Below are positions 34,181 to 47,700 of a stretch of 64,000 nucleotides of DNA, piece by piece (position 1 is the first letter of the stretch; each line of letters begins with the position of its first letter). The position numbers and the translations under genes were made by a program. This DNA comes from Elephas maximus indicus (Eukaryota > Chordata > Mammalia > Proboscidea > Elephantidae). A model generated the notes under the pieces. The model was not told where the DNA came from. It was given only the letters and a program-made list of their open reading frames with translations, and did no database searches. The stretch spans positions 104,980,480-105,044,479 of the forward strand of contig NC_064825.1 of the NCBI RefSeq assembly GCF_024166365.1, written 5' to 3'.

Positions 34181-35499
34181 ATAAGAATTTGTGTCCACAC
34201 TGAAAATATCGTTGCTAATTCTAAAACAAGAAATAGGCAATAAACTATCACAATGAACAATTAAGTCAATTCAATGGATTCTCTAGGAAACTTCCCTTTA
34301 TTGATGCAAAGACGTCCAAAATGTAGAATAAATTATCTTTGACGTTAGAATGAAAGTAATAGAGACATTCTGGAGGTTGGATAAAATCCATAAGTATTTT
34401 TCCTGTTATAATTAAAAATAAAACTAAGCTAACATTGTAATTTTATTTTTCTCAGAATATACTGAAACAGGGCTTAGAAAAAAAAAATTATTTCCTTTTA
34501 AAGATAGAAAAAAACAAGTTACTTTCAAAAATTTTCTATCATTCAAATTAATGAGAAAACAATTTGCCCAGTTCTTAGAACAAATTTTTGAGACCAAGGG
34601 TGCGGTTTTAAGATTTTACTGTTCATTATTGTATGAGCACAACAGCTTTTTTTAGCTCCACTGTGCATTTTGTGTTTAAGATTACTTCTGTTCCTCTGGA
34701 CAATGTCTACATATTTATAATTCTGCCTGTTTTAGTGGGACATGAAATTGTGTTTGGTTTGAGACACCATCAGTGAGCAATTTTGTAGATGGGATGTCAT
34801 TGGTGAAGAAAACTCAATCTAGTTCTTGATTAGAGGACAGATACTACTCTTTCACTTTGTATTTGAAAATAACATTAATCTAAGTTATAAACATTTGTTT
34901 TCCTCATTAGTTATTATGTGTATTTTTTGTAATTCTTAGAATATTAGAGCTTCTGATTTTATCGCCATGAAATTGAAGATATGGAAAGAAATGTGTTATT
35001 TTCCATAAGCAGCATGTTCCCTAAAAGTTGTATTAAACTAAAATACATTTTTACATAGAGACTTAGAAATCATTTGTTTTGGTAAAAACAAAATTTTGTT
35101 TTTCAATTTTATGTAAAAAAAAATAAGTTTTTCTCAGTCTACAGCCCATCCAGGAATATCCCAAAACCAGAAAGCAGAAAGAATTTTCTCAGTGTAATAT
35201 GGAACATTATCTATGCTTAACAAGAGTTTACTTTTCTAACTAAAAGAAAGATTTTAGAACTTTTCTTATTTTTAGATTTTAGTTTGTACTTTTTCATGTA
35301 TATCTGGCAACGTGCAATTATTTATAAATCTTGTAGCCTCTTACCTAGAATATTATTGATATCGTTGAAACTACCTGATTGCACTCCTCTGATGCCATTT
35401 CTTCACCCCTCCTCAGAAGTAACCCCAAACCTAATTTTTAAATCATAGTTAAAAATAGTTTAACTATGTATGTGTGTATCCTTAAAGAATATTATTTAG
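34181..35499 (+). other. 3' flank of intact OR
   Basis: Matches unit A 1894-2072 and 10,331-11,409. The empty site of the unit A L1 nest lies near 34,420. No gene recognised. The first 60 bases still resemble the longer C-terminal tail of the unit A copy (NSKTRNRQ readable after the stop). Confidence 0.55.
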
Positions 35500-38400
35500 G
35501 TTTTCTTATTCCAGTAGTTTCCTTAAGGAATATTTGGTGTTGTCTGTGTGTAGGATCATATCATCTGTGAACAGGAATCATTTTACCAATTCCTTTTCAG
35601 TTTGGGTGCCATTATTTCTTTTTCTTGCCTTATTGCTTTAGCTAGGACTTCCAGCACAAAGTTAAATAGGAGTGATGATAAGGGCCTCCATGTCTTGTTT
35701 GTGTTCTCAGGGGGATGCTTTCAGCCTGTATCCATTGAGAATGATGCTGGTTTCTGGTTTTATATAGATGTTCCTCAAATTTCGCTACTATTCCTATTTT
35801 ACTGAGGGTTTTTTTAATCAGGAATAAGTGTTGGGCATTATCAATTGTCAATTGGCATTATCATGAGATTTTTTTCTTTCGTTCTTTTTGTATGATGGAT
35901 TATGTTGATTGATTTTCTAATGTCGAACTATCCTTGTATACATAGTATGAATCCCACTTGGTAGCATTGTGTTACTTTTTTAATATGATGCTGAATTTTA
36001 TTGGCTAGAATTTTGCTGAGCATTTTTGCTTTTATGTTTTATTTTTTATATTTGTGTGTTTTCCTGGCTTTGGTACCAGAGTTTTACTGGCTTTATAGAG
36101 TGAATTTTGGGAGATTTCCTTCATTTCTTTGCTCTGAAATAGTTTTGAATAGTACTGGTGTGAGTTCTTCTCGAATATTTGGTAGAATTCTTCAGTGAAG
36201 CCGTCCAGGCCAGGGTTTTTAATTGTTGGGAGTTCTTTTTTTTTTTTTTTTTTTAACCCCATTCAATCTCTTCTCTTGTTATGCATTTTTCAGATTTTCT
36301 ATCTCAGTTTTTCTTCATTTAGGTAGGTAATGTGTTTCTAGAAATTTATCTCTTTCCTCTAGTTTCTCGAATTTGTTGGAGTACTATTTTTCGTAGTGTT
36401 CTGTTATGATCTTTATTTTAGCAAGGTTTGTTGTAATGTCTCTCTTATTTTCTTTGGGTTATTTGTTTCCTCTCCTATTTTTCTTTTGTTAGTTTGTCCA
36501 GTGGTTTACTGAATTTTATGATTGTTTCAAACAACAAAGTTTTGGTCTTGTTGATTCTTTCTGGTTTTTTTTTTTTTTTTTTTCCAGATATTTCATTTAT
36601 TTCTGCTCTAATCCTTGTTATTTCCTTTCTTCTGTTGACTGTGGCCTCTTTTTGTTATTCTCATACAGCTATCATTTTTATTTTGGTGTGTTCTTCTATT
36701 TTGATGTTTGCATTTATTGCTATAAATTGACCTCTGAACACTGTCTCAAAGGCATTGATATGATATCCTTACATTCTCATTTAATGCTAGGAATTTTTTG
36801 ATTTCCTCTTTGATTTCTTCTATTAATCAGTGCTTTTCAAGCAAGATGTTATTCAGGTTTCATGTATTTAATTTTTTCCCTTGCTCTTCTTTTTGTTGAT
36901 TTCTACTTCTATGGTGTTGTGATTAGACAGAATGTTTTGTATTATTTTAATATTTTGGATTTTATTGAGGGCATTTTTTGGCCTAAAATGTGGTCTATTC
37001 TGAAGAATGTTTCATGTGTGTTGTAAAAAATATTCACTTTGCTGCTGTTTGGTGGAGTGTTCTATATATGTCTCCGAGGTCAAGTTGGGTGATCATGGCC
37101 TTTAGATCTTCTGTATTTTTGTTGTGTTTCTTTCTAGATGTTCTGTCTTTTATACAGTGGTGTGTTGAATCTTCCACTATTATTGTAGAACGGAGTATTT
37201 CTCTTCTCCATGCTCTTAGAGTTGGTTTTATGTATTTTGGAACCCTGTCATTGAGTGTATAGATATTTGATTGTCATTTTAATCATTGTATAATGTCCTC
37301 CCTTGTCTTTCTGTTCAATTTTGCCTTAAACTTTACCTGAGAGTAATATTGCCAGTCCTACTCTTTTTCAGTTACTGTTTGCTTGATATATTTTTTCTGT
37401 CTTTTAATTTTGAGTATATTATGTGTTTTTGTCAATGTTATGTCTCTTGTAGGCAGCATATTGATGAATTTTTTTTTTAATTCATTCTGCCACTCTGTCT
37501 CTTTATGTGTGCTTTTAAGCTATTTACATTCAGTGTAATTATTGATACATGGGTGTGAATTTATTGCTGTCATACTGTGCTTTTCTTCTGTGGTGCTGAC
37601 GTTTTCTTTGTGCCTGTTACTTTCCCATGCCAAGTTCCTTTTGTTTGTGGATTTTCTTTTCTTCTTTCGTTACGGTAGATTTTGTGTTTACTCTTTATTA
37701 TTATTATTATTTTATTTGGCTGGTTAGGTTTATTAAGTTTCTTTGTGGTTTCCTTGAATTTTACCCTTATCTTCCTTAGTCTGAATCAGTTGTTTATTAC
37801 TTGATATTGCTTTGAGTTCCTCTCCATCTGAAAGTTCTATACTTACCCATTTATTCTCCTTTTTATTGTTTTGACATTGTCATCATTTATTGATTGACGC
37901 TTCTGTTTTACTTTCTGAGTCTAGCTTTATTTTAGTATTGAGAGTTTTTACCTAGGTTGGTATCTGGCTGATGCTTACCTATGTCCTAGACTCCGGTTGT
38001 TGTTTAATGTTGGTTCTCTAACAAAAGGTCTCCCTTTAATGTTTCTTGTAAGTTTTTTTTTTTTTTTTTTTTAGAATTCCATGAATTTCTTTTTATCTGG
38101 ATAAGTACTAATTTTGCTATTTTATTGGAGAGTTTTGTAGGATATATTATTCTCGGCTGTCAATTTTATATATATATATGTCGTCCCATCAATTTCTTGC
38201 CTGCATTACTTTTGCCAAGTAATCATAGTTTAATCTTATTTTTCCCCTTTGTAAGTGACTTTTTGTTTTTTTCTGGAGCTGCTTTCAGGATTCTTTCTTT
38301 ATCTTTGGTTTTGGCAAGTGTAGTAATGATATATCACGGTAACTTCTTTTGGAGTCCATCCTATATAGGCTTCTTTGAGCTTACTGGATGATCACTTTTT

Positions 38401-39850
38401 CTTCTATCATGCTATTTTGGAAGTTTTCTGTCAGCACATCTTCAACAATCTTCTCTGTGTTTTCCACATTCTCCCCCTGTTCTGGAACTCCAATAACATG
38501 CAAATTTTTCCTCTTGTGTCCCACATAATTCTTAATTTTTCTTCTTTGTCTTCTCTAATTTTTCCTCAAAGTCGTATCCATATATTTGTCTTCAATATCA
38601 CTGATTCTGTCTTCCATTGTTTCAAATTTGCTTCTTAAGCCCTCTATTAAGTTGTCTATTTCTGAAATTTTATTATCTTTCTGATTTCTAGTTGCCTTTT
38701 TCTCACGATTTCTAATTGTTTATTTAGTGTGATTGTTTTATTCTTGTATTATTTTCCTGAATTCTTCCATGTTTTTGTCTGTGTTTTCCCTTTTTTAGGC
38801 TATGTTTTCTTTTGTTCTTTTTTTTTTTTGATGATTTTGTGTATTTCTTTCCTTGTGTTTTTTTCTGTATCTCTTTCCTAATGCCTTGGAGAGCTCTAAA
38901 TATTACTATTTTGAATTATCAGGTAGTTCCACTGCTTTTTCCTCTACCAGAACTCCATCTGATTCTTTATTTTGGTCACTTGCTGAAGCCCTCTTTTCCT
39001 GCTGTGTCTGAGACATTAGGGTCTTTTTTTCTTTATTTATTGATTGTATATTTGTTTGTTTCATCCTGTTTTTCTCTTTTGTTTTGATGTCATGATGGGT
39101 GGGCTGGACTTGCTTGCTGCTTGCTTGTTGTGATAACGATAGCTCTCACCACTTTGTCTGGTGGGCAGAGCAACAACAGTCAGGGGAAGGCCACATCTTT
39201 CCACACTGATTTGGTGAGGTGGGTGCAGGTGGCCTGGATGCATGCTATTTGCCTTCCAATATTGGTCCAGAGTTGTGTTAGCATTCACAGCTTCTCACCA
39301 GATGGGTGGGGGTTTCAAAAGTGGTGTGGTCCAGGCTTACTTACCACCATTCAGCTGTTTGTCAATTGGTGGGAAGACATGTGCAATGGGAGTCTGTGGT
39401 GGAGGTGTGCCTGAGTATCAGGGATGCTATGGCCTTGGCAGCTGGGAGGGTGTCCAGATAAATGGTAGGAAGTAGCATATGGGGCAGAAGAGTGAGGTGT
39501 GGGAAAGCTTGTTTTTCTGGTTATAAAGTATTTTGTATCCTGTTGTGAGCTCCATGAAGTTCCTTCCTGTCTTCTCTGCCTGGGGTCATTGTTGGCTATG
39601 CTTCGAGGTGGCAGCACTGTTCCATATTAGTTGACAGGGGACCTTCACTTTATGTCTTTCCTAGTTCTCCGTTTTCTGTCAGTATTTTCTTTCATTCAGT
39701 ATTTGACCTGATTCCTTATTCCTTCATTTGATGGTTGAAGTTCCAGGATTGACATTTGTGTCTGTTTTACTTAGTTTTTTGTGTCTTTTCTTCAGAGAGA
39801 TGGCATGGTTCATCTGTCTAGGATGTAATGTAGGCTGGATTCACATGATT
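35500..39850 (-). mobile_element. Older antisense L1 (unit B)
   Basis: Partner of 11410-15965 with the same truncation point and orientation. The ORF2 core reads FADD-region to ORF1 to 5' UTR from left to right. On the minus strand, peptides such as NPGLDGFTEEFYQIF near 36,170-36,215 show the RT domain. Fragmented throughout. It lacks the SINE seen in unit A. Confidence 0.82.
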
Positions 39851-40050
39851 CTTTTTTTAATATGCATATCCAGTTGTTCGAATACCCATTCCTTGAAAGT
39901 CTTTCTCTTCTGTATTGAATTTAATGAAACTTTGTTGAAAATACATGAGCATGTATGTGTGGTTCTATTTCTAGACTCTGTGTTCAATTTTGTTCAAGTA
40001 TTTGTCTAATTGTGCAACAGCGTAACAGAGTGTTAATTACATTTGTTTCG
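39851..40050 (-). mobile_element. Ancient L1 ORF2 fragment (unit B)
   Basis: Partner of 15966-16160. Cut short by a deletion that joins TTTCGTAG to TCCATGTAGACC. Confidence 0.5.
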
Positions 40051-41190
40051 TAGTCCATGTAGACCTATGTAGATAAGGTTTCTCCAGCAACCTTGTTAGA
40101 ATCCTAAAATGGCTACTCATGCCTCTCAGAGGGAGAAGGCAGAAGCTGCCATGCTAGGTAAGGGCTATCCCCCCAAATGGCTCAATGTTCTGTCATATTC
40201 TAGAGATCAAGGCAACCATACAATTGTCCAGATTGATAAGGGTGAAGAAATTGACTCCATATCTTTGGGCAGCATTAATATAACATGAAGAAAAGCATAA
40301 GATAGAAGATATTGTGTCCACCTTTAGAAATACAATTTATACCGGTTTACCTATGGTCACAATAACACACATACTCACACAGGCAGGTACATTCATCCTC
40401 TTTATCAACATCTTATCTCACCATGGCATCAGCTTGAAGTTCAAGAATTCAATTTCTAAATCCATATCAGGTATGGATGAGGCTCCTTGGATATAGTTAA
40501 TTTCTTACGGCTCCTAAATTATTGTTTTTCTGTATTTAAAGATATATGAACTGGAGTCATGTTCTCTCTTTCACACACACAACATACAATGGGAGGGAAT
40601 GCAAGATAACCAAAATAGACACTACTCTTCAGAAGAGTGGCAAGAGAAAGGCTACGGTGCTTACTGTAGTCAGTTGAATTACATCAATTTATTTCAAACA
40701 TTAGCCCAGCTTTTATTCTTAAAATAAAACCTACTTCGTCATATTAGATTTTTTAAATATATGGCTGTATTTGAATTGCTAAATAATACTTGAGAAATTT
40801 TGTGGCTATGTTGATGAATTTTTACAAAACCTCATAACTCCTTTTTTCATCTTTGCTTAAGAGTTATGCTGTTACACAAAATGAGTTTGAAAGTATTTTA
40901 ATTTTCTTTTCTCCAAAAGTATCTTTTGCTGAAATGGTGAGTAGAATTCATTGATAAAGCTATATGTGAATAGATTTTTTTGGGGGGGGAGAGGAGATAT
41001 TAAAGTGTCATTTAACAGGCATCATGTTATTATGTTTTTTTAATTTTGTATATTTGTGCTCAGAAAGTTGTATTTTTCAAAGTTTTCCTCCACTTCTTGT
41101 CAGTTGGCAAAAATATTGGCACGTATTTGCTTATAATATCCTTTTATTATCCTTTTAGAATATACAGAATGTGCAGTGATGGCACTTTTT
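40051..41190 (+). other. Unit sequence without recognised gene
   Basis: Matches 16,544-17,480 with rearrangement. A stretch of about 100 bases at 40,795-40,905 appears in unit A at 17,695-17,805, out of order. Confidence 0.5.
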
Positions 41191-41870
41191 TCTCTAGCAA
41201 ATCTCTGTTTTCCTCTTTTTTTTTTAAATCCATTTTGCTAGACACATTCATTTTATTAGTCTTGTCAAAAAGCAACTCCTAGTTTTATATAGTTTCTCTA
41301 CTGTTAGATTAATTTCTATGTTAATGATTTTTCTTTTATATTAACTGTTTCAATTCTACAATATTCTCTGGGTTAATTTTACTCTTTCCTTTCTAACTTC
41401 TTGAGATAGAAGCTAGTTCATTTTTTAATAATCTTTCCTATTTTCTAATATTGACAATTAAAGATATATATTTCTCTCTAAGCACTATCTAAGCTGCATC
41501 CAATGAATTTTAGTTTTTTTACTATATTACTGTAGACAATATATTCTAATTTTCATTGTGATTTTTTCTTTGATCCATAACTTATTAAGAACTGTGTCGT
41601 TTAATTTGTAAATGATTGGGGAGTGTATAGTTACTTGTTTATTCAAATTTTCTAGCTGAATGTTAATATTATCATACATATTTCCATATGATATAAGTCC
41701 TCTGAAATGTATTGCAGCTTATTTTGTGCTAGAATATTGTCTATTTTGGTGAATGTTCCATGAGGACTTTGTCATAAATAAAAGTCCCACATTTCCTTTC
41801 TCTTCTCTATTGCCATACCGTTACCTTACTTTTGTCTTCATTGGTTTACTATAATTTTTTTGTTTTTATA
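41191..41870 (-). mobile_element. Ancient antisense L1 fragment (unit B)
   Basis: More complete partner of 17481-18180. It keeps the pattern AAGCACTATCTAAGCTGCAT and CCATAACTTATTAAGAACTG of old L1 ORF2 in reverse. Confidence 0.55.
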
Positions 41871-42579
41871 AAGCTTTAGACTCCGATGATCACTACCCAG
41901 CATTTTATTCTACAAAGTATAACTTCTTATTTTAGAATTATTATAGGAATTTTGCACTGAGTTTTATAATCAGATTTAATGTTGAGATAATTGTATACAA
42001 TTCTTCTTGCAGTATAAATTACAGTGAATTTTTAATCATTTCCTTAAAATGAATTCCAAAATGAAATTTATATCTATAATTATATTCCAGTCTAGAAATA
42101 TTTATTTCTAAAAATTGCTTCAGAATGAAATATAGTAATTGTTAATTTAAGCACAGTTTAATGGATATTGGCAAGCAAAATTGTATGAAATGTTTTAAAA
42201 AAAATTGAGGTATGTGTTTTGACTTGTAAATAGAACACTTCTGTGATTTTTGACAATAGGCATTGAATACACAGGAAAATTAGGCAGTGGGGAACCATCG
42301 ATGTATGTAACAATTTTCATTTCTGTCAAGACTGAGCTGCCTGAAGGAGAACTGGGATATGCCACAGAATCCTTCAGCATACATTTCGAAGTGTAATTAA
42401 GGTGGTTTGCGGGCTGATAGTAACAAAGATCTAAAAGAACTGTGGCCTTAACAAGGTAGAGTTTTGATTTTCTGTTTATGAAAGAAACACAGAGTAAGTT
42501 GACTGAATTGAGTCCCAAAAGCTTATGGACACCAAATTCTTCTACTCAGTAATTATTAACTCTTGATTTCCATGTTATT

Positions 42580-42815
42580 ATTATTTTTTAATTTCTTTAT
42601 TTTGGGGAAAGTATACTGAGCCAAAGATACATCATTTTAATAATTTCTACGTGTACATTTCAGTGACATTGGTTACATTATTCAGATTGTGCCACCACTT
42701 TGCTAGTTACCTTACCACATTATTCTACCATCATTATCTTAAACTAACTGCTGCCTAAGTTTCCTATACAATGTTTTGAGTTGCCATTTCTAAATTTAAT
42801 CTCACAAAGATAATT
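42580..42815. repeat. Old L1 3'-UTR-like repeat (unit B)
   Basis: Partner of 18690-18945. The young L1 landed at its right edge. Confidence 0.4.
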
Positions 42816-42845
42816 CTTTAAAAGAGTAGAATGCGGGGGGCGGAG

Positions 42846-42857
42846 CCAATATGGCGG
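42846..42857 (+). promoter_or_regulatory. YY1-like site at L1 5' end
   Basis: CCAATATGGCGG starts 12 bases into the element. The human L1 5' UTR has a YY1 site in a similar place that sets the transcription start. The older heads at 2082 and 3578 carry CAAGATGGC versions. Confidence 0.55.
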
Positions 42858-43256
42858 ACTAGGCAGACGCTACCTTGGATCCCTCTTACAACAAAGACTC
42901 AGAAAAACAAGTGAATCGATCACATACATAACAATCTACGAACCCTGAACAACAAACACAGATTTAGAGACGGAGAACGAACTAATACGGGGAAGCAGCG
43001 ATTGTTTCCAGAGCCTGGAGCCAGCGTACCAGTCAGGTACGGCACAAGCACAGAGAGCTGCTCCACCCCCCTGAACTAACCCCGGGAGGGGGACCAGCCG
43101 GTTCCACGGGTGGCGTGGGACGCAGCTGGTAGGAGAAGTCCCCAGGAGGCAGTGACTGGTCTTGGAGCAGAAAGAGCAGTGTCCGAGCCGGGGAACCGTG
43201 CTGCAGGGATTTGGACTGGACGCAGCGGATTTTCTGGAAAAACTAGTTGCCCAGTG

Positions 43257-44273
43257 ATGGCTCGGAGACAACAATCCGTATCAAACCACTTAAAGAAGCA
43301 GACCATGACAGCTTCTCCAACCCCCCAAACAAAAGAATCAAAATCTTCCCCAAATGAAGATACAATCTTGGAATTATCAGATACAGAATATAAAAAACTA
43401 ATTTACAGAATGCTTAATGATATCACAAATGAAATTAGGATAACTGCAGAAAAAGCCAAGGAACACACTGATAAAACTGTTGAAGAACTCAAAAAGATTA
43501 TTCAAGAACATAGTGGAAAAATTAATAAGTTGCAAGAATTCATAGAGAGACAACATGTAGAAATCCAAAAGATTAACAATAAAATAACAGAATTAGACAA
43601 CGCACTAGGAAGTCAGAGGAGCAGACTCGAGCAATTAGAATGCAGACTGGGACACCTGGAGGACCAGGGAATCAACACCAACATAGCTGAAAAAAAATCA
43701 GACAAAAAAATTAAAAAAAATGAAGAAACCCTAAGAATTATGTGGGACTCTATCAAGAAGGATAACCTGCGGGTGATTGGAGTCCCAGAACAGGGAGGGG
43801 GGACAGAAAACACAGAGAAAATAGTTGAAGAACTCCTGACAGAAAACTTCCCTGACATCATGAAAGACGAAAGGATATCTATCCAAGATGCTCATCGAAC
43901 CCCATTTAAGATTGATCCAAAAAGAAAAACGCCAAGACATATTATCATCAAACTCACCAAAACCAAAGGCAAACAGAAAATTTTAAAAGCAGCCAGGGAG
44001 AAAAGAAAGGTTTCCTTCAAGGGAGAATCAATAAGAATATGTTCTGACTACTCAGCAGAAACCATGCAGGCAAGAAGGGAATGGGACGACATATACAGAA
44101 CACTTAAGGAGAAAAACTGCCAGCCAAGGATCATATATCCAGCAAAACTCTCTCTGAAATATGAAGGCGAAATTAAGTTATTTACAGACAAACACAAGTT
44201 TAGAGAATTTGCAAAAACCAAACCAAAGCTACAAGAAATACTAAAGGATATTGTTTGGTCAGAGAACCAATAA
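43257..44273 (+). CDS. L1 ORF1 protein (RNA-binding chaperone)
   Basis: 338 residues, the same length as human ORF1p. Family role: a trimeric RNA-binding protein that coats L1 RNA in the ribonucleoprotein. Residues about 40-150 form the heptad-rich coiled coil (KINKLQEFIERQHVEIQKIN, NKITELDNALGSQRSRLEQL). The central RRM follows (LRIMWDSIKKDNLRVIGVPE, GGGTENTEKIVEELLTENFP, ISIQDAHRTP, PRHIIIKLTK). The C-terminal domain follows to the end (KAAREKRKVSFKGESIRICS, YSAETMQARREW, PRIIYPAKLSLKYEGE). I chose the ATG at 43257 because MARRQQSVSNHLKKQ aligns with the starts of the two older copies at 2779 and 4833. An in-frame ATG at 43110 would add 49 residues of GC-rich, unconserved sequence. Confidence 0.95.
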   Translation: MARRQQSVSNHLKKQTMTASPTPQTKESKSSPNEDTILELSDTEYKKLIYRMLNDITNEIRITAEKAKEHTDKTVEELKKIIQEHSGKINKLQEFIERQHVEIQKINNKITELDNALGSQRSRLEQLECRLGHLEDQGINTNIAEKKSDKKIKKNEETLRIMWDSIKKDNLRVIGVPEQGGGTENTEKIVEELLTENFPDIMKDERISIQDAHRTPFKIDPKRKTPRHIIIKLTKTKGKQKILKAAREKRKVSFKGESIRICSDYSAETMQARREWDDIYRTLKEKNCQPRIIYPAKLSLKYEGEIKLFTDKHKFREFAKTKPKLQEILKDIVWSENQ

Positions 44274-44736
44274 TATCAGATATCAGCACAACACAAGGTC
44301 ACAAAACAGAACGTCTTGATATCAACTCAAATCGGGAAATCACAAAAACAAACAAATTAAGATTAATTAAAAAAATAAATAAATACACATAACAGGGAAT
44401 CATGGAAGTCAATAGGTAAAAGATCACAATAATCAAAAAGAGGGACTAAATACAGGAGGCATTGAACTGCAATATGGAGAGTGATACAAGGCGATATAGA
44501 ACAATACAAGTTAGGTTTTTACTTAGAAAAATAGGGGTAAATAATAAGGTAACCACAAAAAGGTATAACAACTCTATAACTCAAAATAAAAACCAAGAAA
44601 AACGTAACGACTCAACTAACATAAAGTCAAGCACTATTAAAATGAGGATCTCACAATTTACTAAGAAAAACGCCTCAGCACAAAAAAGTATGTGGAAAAA
44701 TGAAATTGTCAACAACACACATAAAAAGGCATCAAA
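44274..44736 (+). other. L1 inter-ORF spacer with small ORF
   Basis: 463 bases, much longer than the 63-base spacer of human L1. An open frame from the ATG at 44462 (92 codons, lysine- and asparagine-rich, no known domain) ends at 44738-44740, and its stop overlaps the ORF2 ATG as ATGA. That is the geometry expected for termination-reinitiation, the route proposed for ORF2 translation in L1. Whether the small frame is translated is unknown. Confidence 0.6.
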
Positions 44737-47700
44737 ATGACAGCACTAAACACTTATTTATCTATAATTACCCTGAATGTAAATGGACTAAATGCACCAA
44801 TAAAGAGACAGAGAGTCACAGACTGGATAAAGAAACACGATCCATCTATATGCTGCCTACAAGAGACACACCTTAGACTTAGAGACACAAACAAAGACTC
44901 AAAGGATGGAAAAAAAGTATATCAAGCAAACAATAAGCAAAAAAGAAGAGGAGTAGCAATATTAATTTCTGACAAAATAGACTTTAGACTTAAATCCACC
45001 ACAAAGGATAAAGAAGGACACTATATAATGATAAAAGGGACAATTGATCAGGAAGACATAACCATATTAAATATTTATGCACCCAATGACAGGCCTGCAA
45101 GATACATAAATCAAATTTTAACAGAATTGAAAAGCGAGATAGATACCTCCACAATTATAGTAGGAGACTTCAACACAACACTTTCGGAGAAGGACAGGAC
45201 ATCCAGTAAGAAGCTCAACAGAGACACGGAAGATCTAATTACAACAATCAACCAACTTGACCTCATTGACTTATACAGAACTCTCCACCCAACTGCTGCA
45301 AAATATACTTTTTTTCCTAGCGCACATGGAACATTCTCTAGAATAGACCACATATTAGGTCATAAAACAAACCTTTGCAGAGTCCAAAACATCGAAATAT
45401 TACAAAGCATCTTCTCAGACCACAAGGCAATAAAACTAGAGATCAATAACAGAAAAACTAGGGAAAAGAAATCAAATACTTGGAAAATGAACAATACCCT
45501 CCTGAAAAAAGACTGGGTTATAGAAGACATCAAGGAGGGAATAAGGAAATTCATAGAATGCAACGAGAATGAAAATACTTCCTATCAAAACCTCTGGGAC
45601 ACAGCAAAAGCAGTGCTCAGAGGCCAATTTATATCAATAAATGCACACATACAAAAAGAAGAAAGAGCCAAAATCAGAGAACTGTCCCGACAACTTGAAC
45701 AAATAGAAACTGAGCAACAAAAGAATCCATCAGGCACCAGAAGAAAACAAATAATAAAAATTAGAGCTGAACTAAATGAATTAGAGAACAGAAAAACAAT
45801 TGAAAGAATTAACAAAGCCAAAAGCTGGTTCTTTGAAAAAATTAACAAAATTGATAAACCATTGGCTAGACTGACTAAAGAAATACAGGAAAGGAAACAA
45901 ATAACCCGAATAAGAAATGAGAAGGACCACATCACAACAGAACCAAATGAAATTAAAAGAATCATTTCAGATTATTATGAAAAATTGTACTCTAACAAAT
46001 TTGAAAACCTGGAAGAAATGGAGGAATTCCTGGAAAAACACTACCTACCTAAACTAACACATTCAGAAGTAGAACAACTAAATAGACCCATAACAAAAAA
46101 AGAGATTGAAACGCTAATCAAAAAACTCCCAACAAAAAAAAGCCCTGGCCCGGATGGCTTCACTGCAGAGTTCTACCAAACTTTCAGAGAAGAGTTAACA
46201 CCACTACTACTAAAGGTATTCCAAAGCATAGAAAATGACGGAATACTACCCAACTCATTCTATGAAGCCACCATCTCCCTGATACCAAAACCAGGTAAAG
46301 ACATTACAAAAAAAGAAAATTATAGACCTATATCCCTCATGAACATTGATGCAAAAATCCTCAACAAAATTCTAGCCAATAGAATCCAACAACACATCAA
46401 AAAAATAATTCACCCTGATCAAGTGGGATTTATACCAGGTATGCAAGGCTGGTTTAATATCAGAAAAACCATTAATGTAATCCATCACATAAATAAAACA
46501 AAAGACAAAAACCACCTGATCTTATCAATTGATGCAGAAAAGGCATTTGACAAAGTCCAACACCCATTCATGATAAAAACTCTTACCAAAATAGGAATTG
46601 AAGGTAAATTCCTCAACATAATAAAGGGCATCTATGCAAAGCCAACAGCCAATATCACTCTAAATGGAGAGAACCTGAAAGCATTTCCCTTGAGAACGGG
46701 AACCAGACAAGGATGCCCTTTATCACTGCTCTTATTCAACATCGTGCTAGAAGTCCTAGCCAGGGCAATTAGGCTAGACAAAGAAATAAAAGTTATCCGG
46801 ATTGGCAAGGAAGAAGTAAAGTTATCACTATTTGCAGATGACATGATTATATACACAGAAAACCCTAAGGAATCCTCCAGAAAACTACTGAAACTAATAG
46901 AAGAGTTTGGCAGAGTCTCAGGTTATAAAATAAACATACAAAAATCACTTGGATTCCTCTACATCAACAAAAAGAACACCGAAGAGGAAATAACCAAATC
47001 AATTCCATTCACAGTAGCCCCCAAGAAGATAAGATACTTAGGAATAAATCTTACCAAGGATGTAAAAGACCTATACAAAGAAAACTACAAAGCTCTACTA
47101 CAAGAAATTCAAAAGGACCTACTTAAGTGGAAAAACATACCCTGCTCATGGATAGGAAGACTTAACACAGTAAAAATGTCTATTCTACCAAAAGCCATCT
47201 ATACATTTAACGCACTTCCGATGCAAATTCCAATGTCATATTTTAAGGGGATAGAGAAACAAATCACCAATTTCATATGGAAGGGAAAGAAGCCCCGGAT
47301 AAGCAAAGCACTACTGAAAAAGAAGAAGAAAGTGGGAGGCCTCACCTTACCTGACTTCAGAACCTATTATACAGCCACAGTAGTCAAAACAGCCTGGTAT
47401 TGGTACAACAACAGACACATAGACCAATGGAACAGAATTGAGAACCCAGACATAGATCCATCCACGTATGAGCAGCTGATATTTGACAAAGGACCAGTTT
47501 CAATTAACTGGGGAAAAGATAGCCTTTTTAACAAATGGTGCTGGCATAACTGGATATCCATTTGCAAAAAAATGAAACAGGACCCATACCTCACACCATG
47601 CACAAAAACTAACTCCAAGTGGATCAAAGACCTAAACATAAAGACTAAAACGATAAAGATCATGGAAGAAAAAATTGGGACAACCCTAGGAGCCCTAATA

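Noticed and set aside
43110-44273. A new cellular coiled-coil gene of 387 codons
   Set aside because: It is L1 ORF1: flanked by the L1 5' UTR and ORF2, within target-site copies, and matched by two older copies in the nest.
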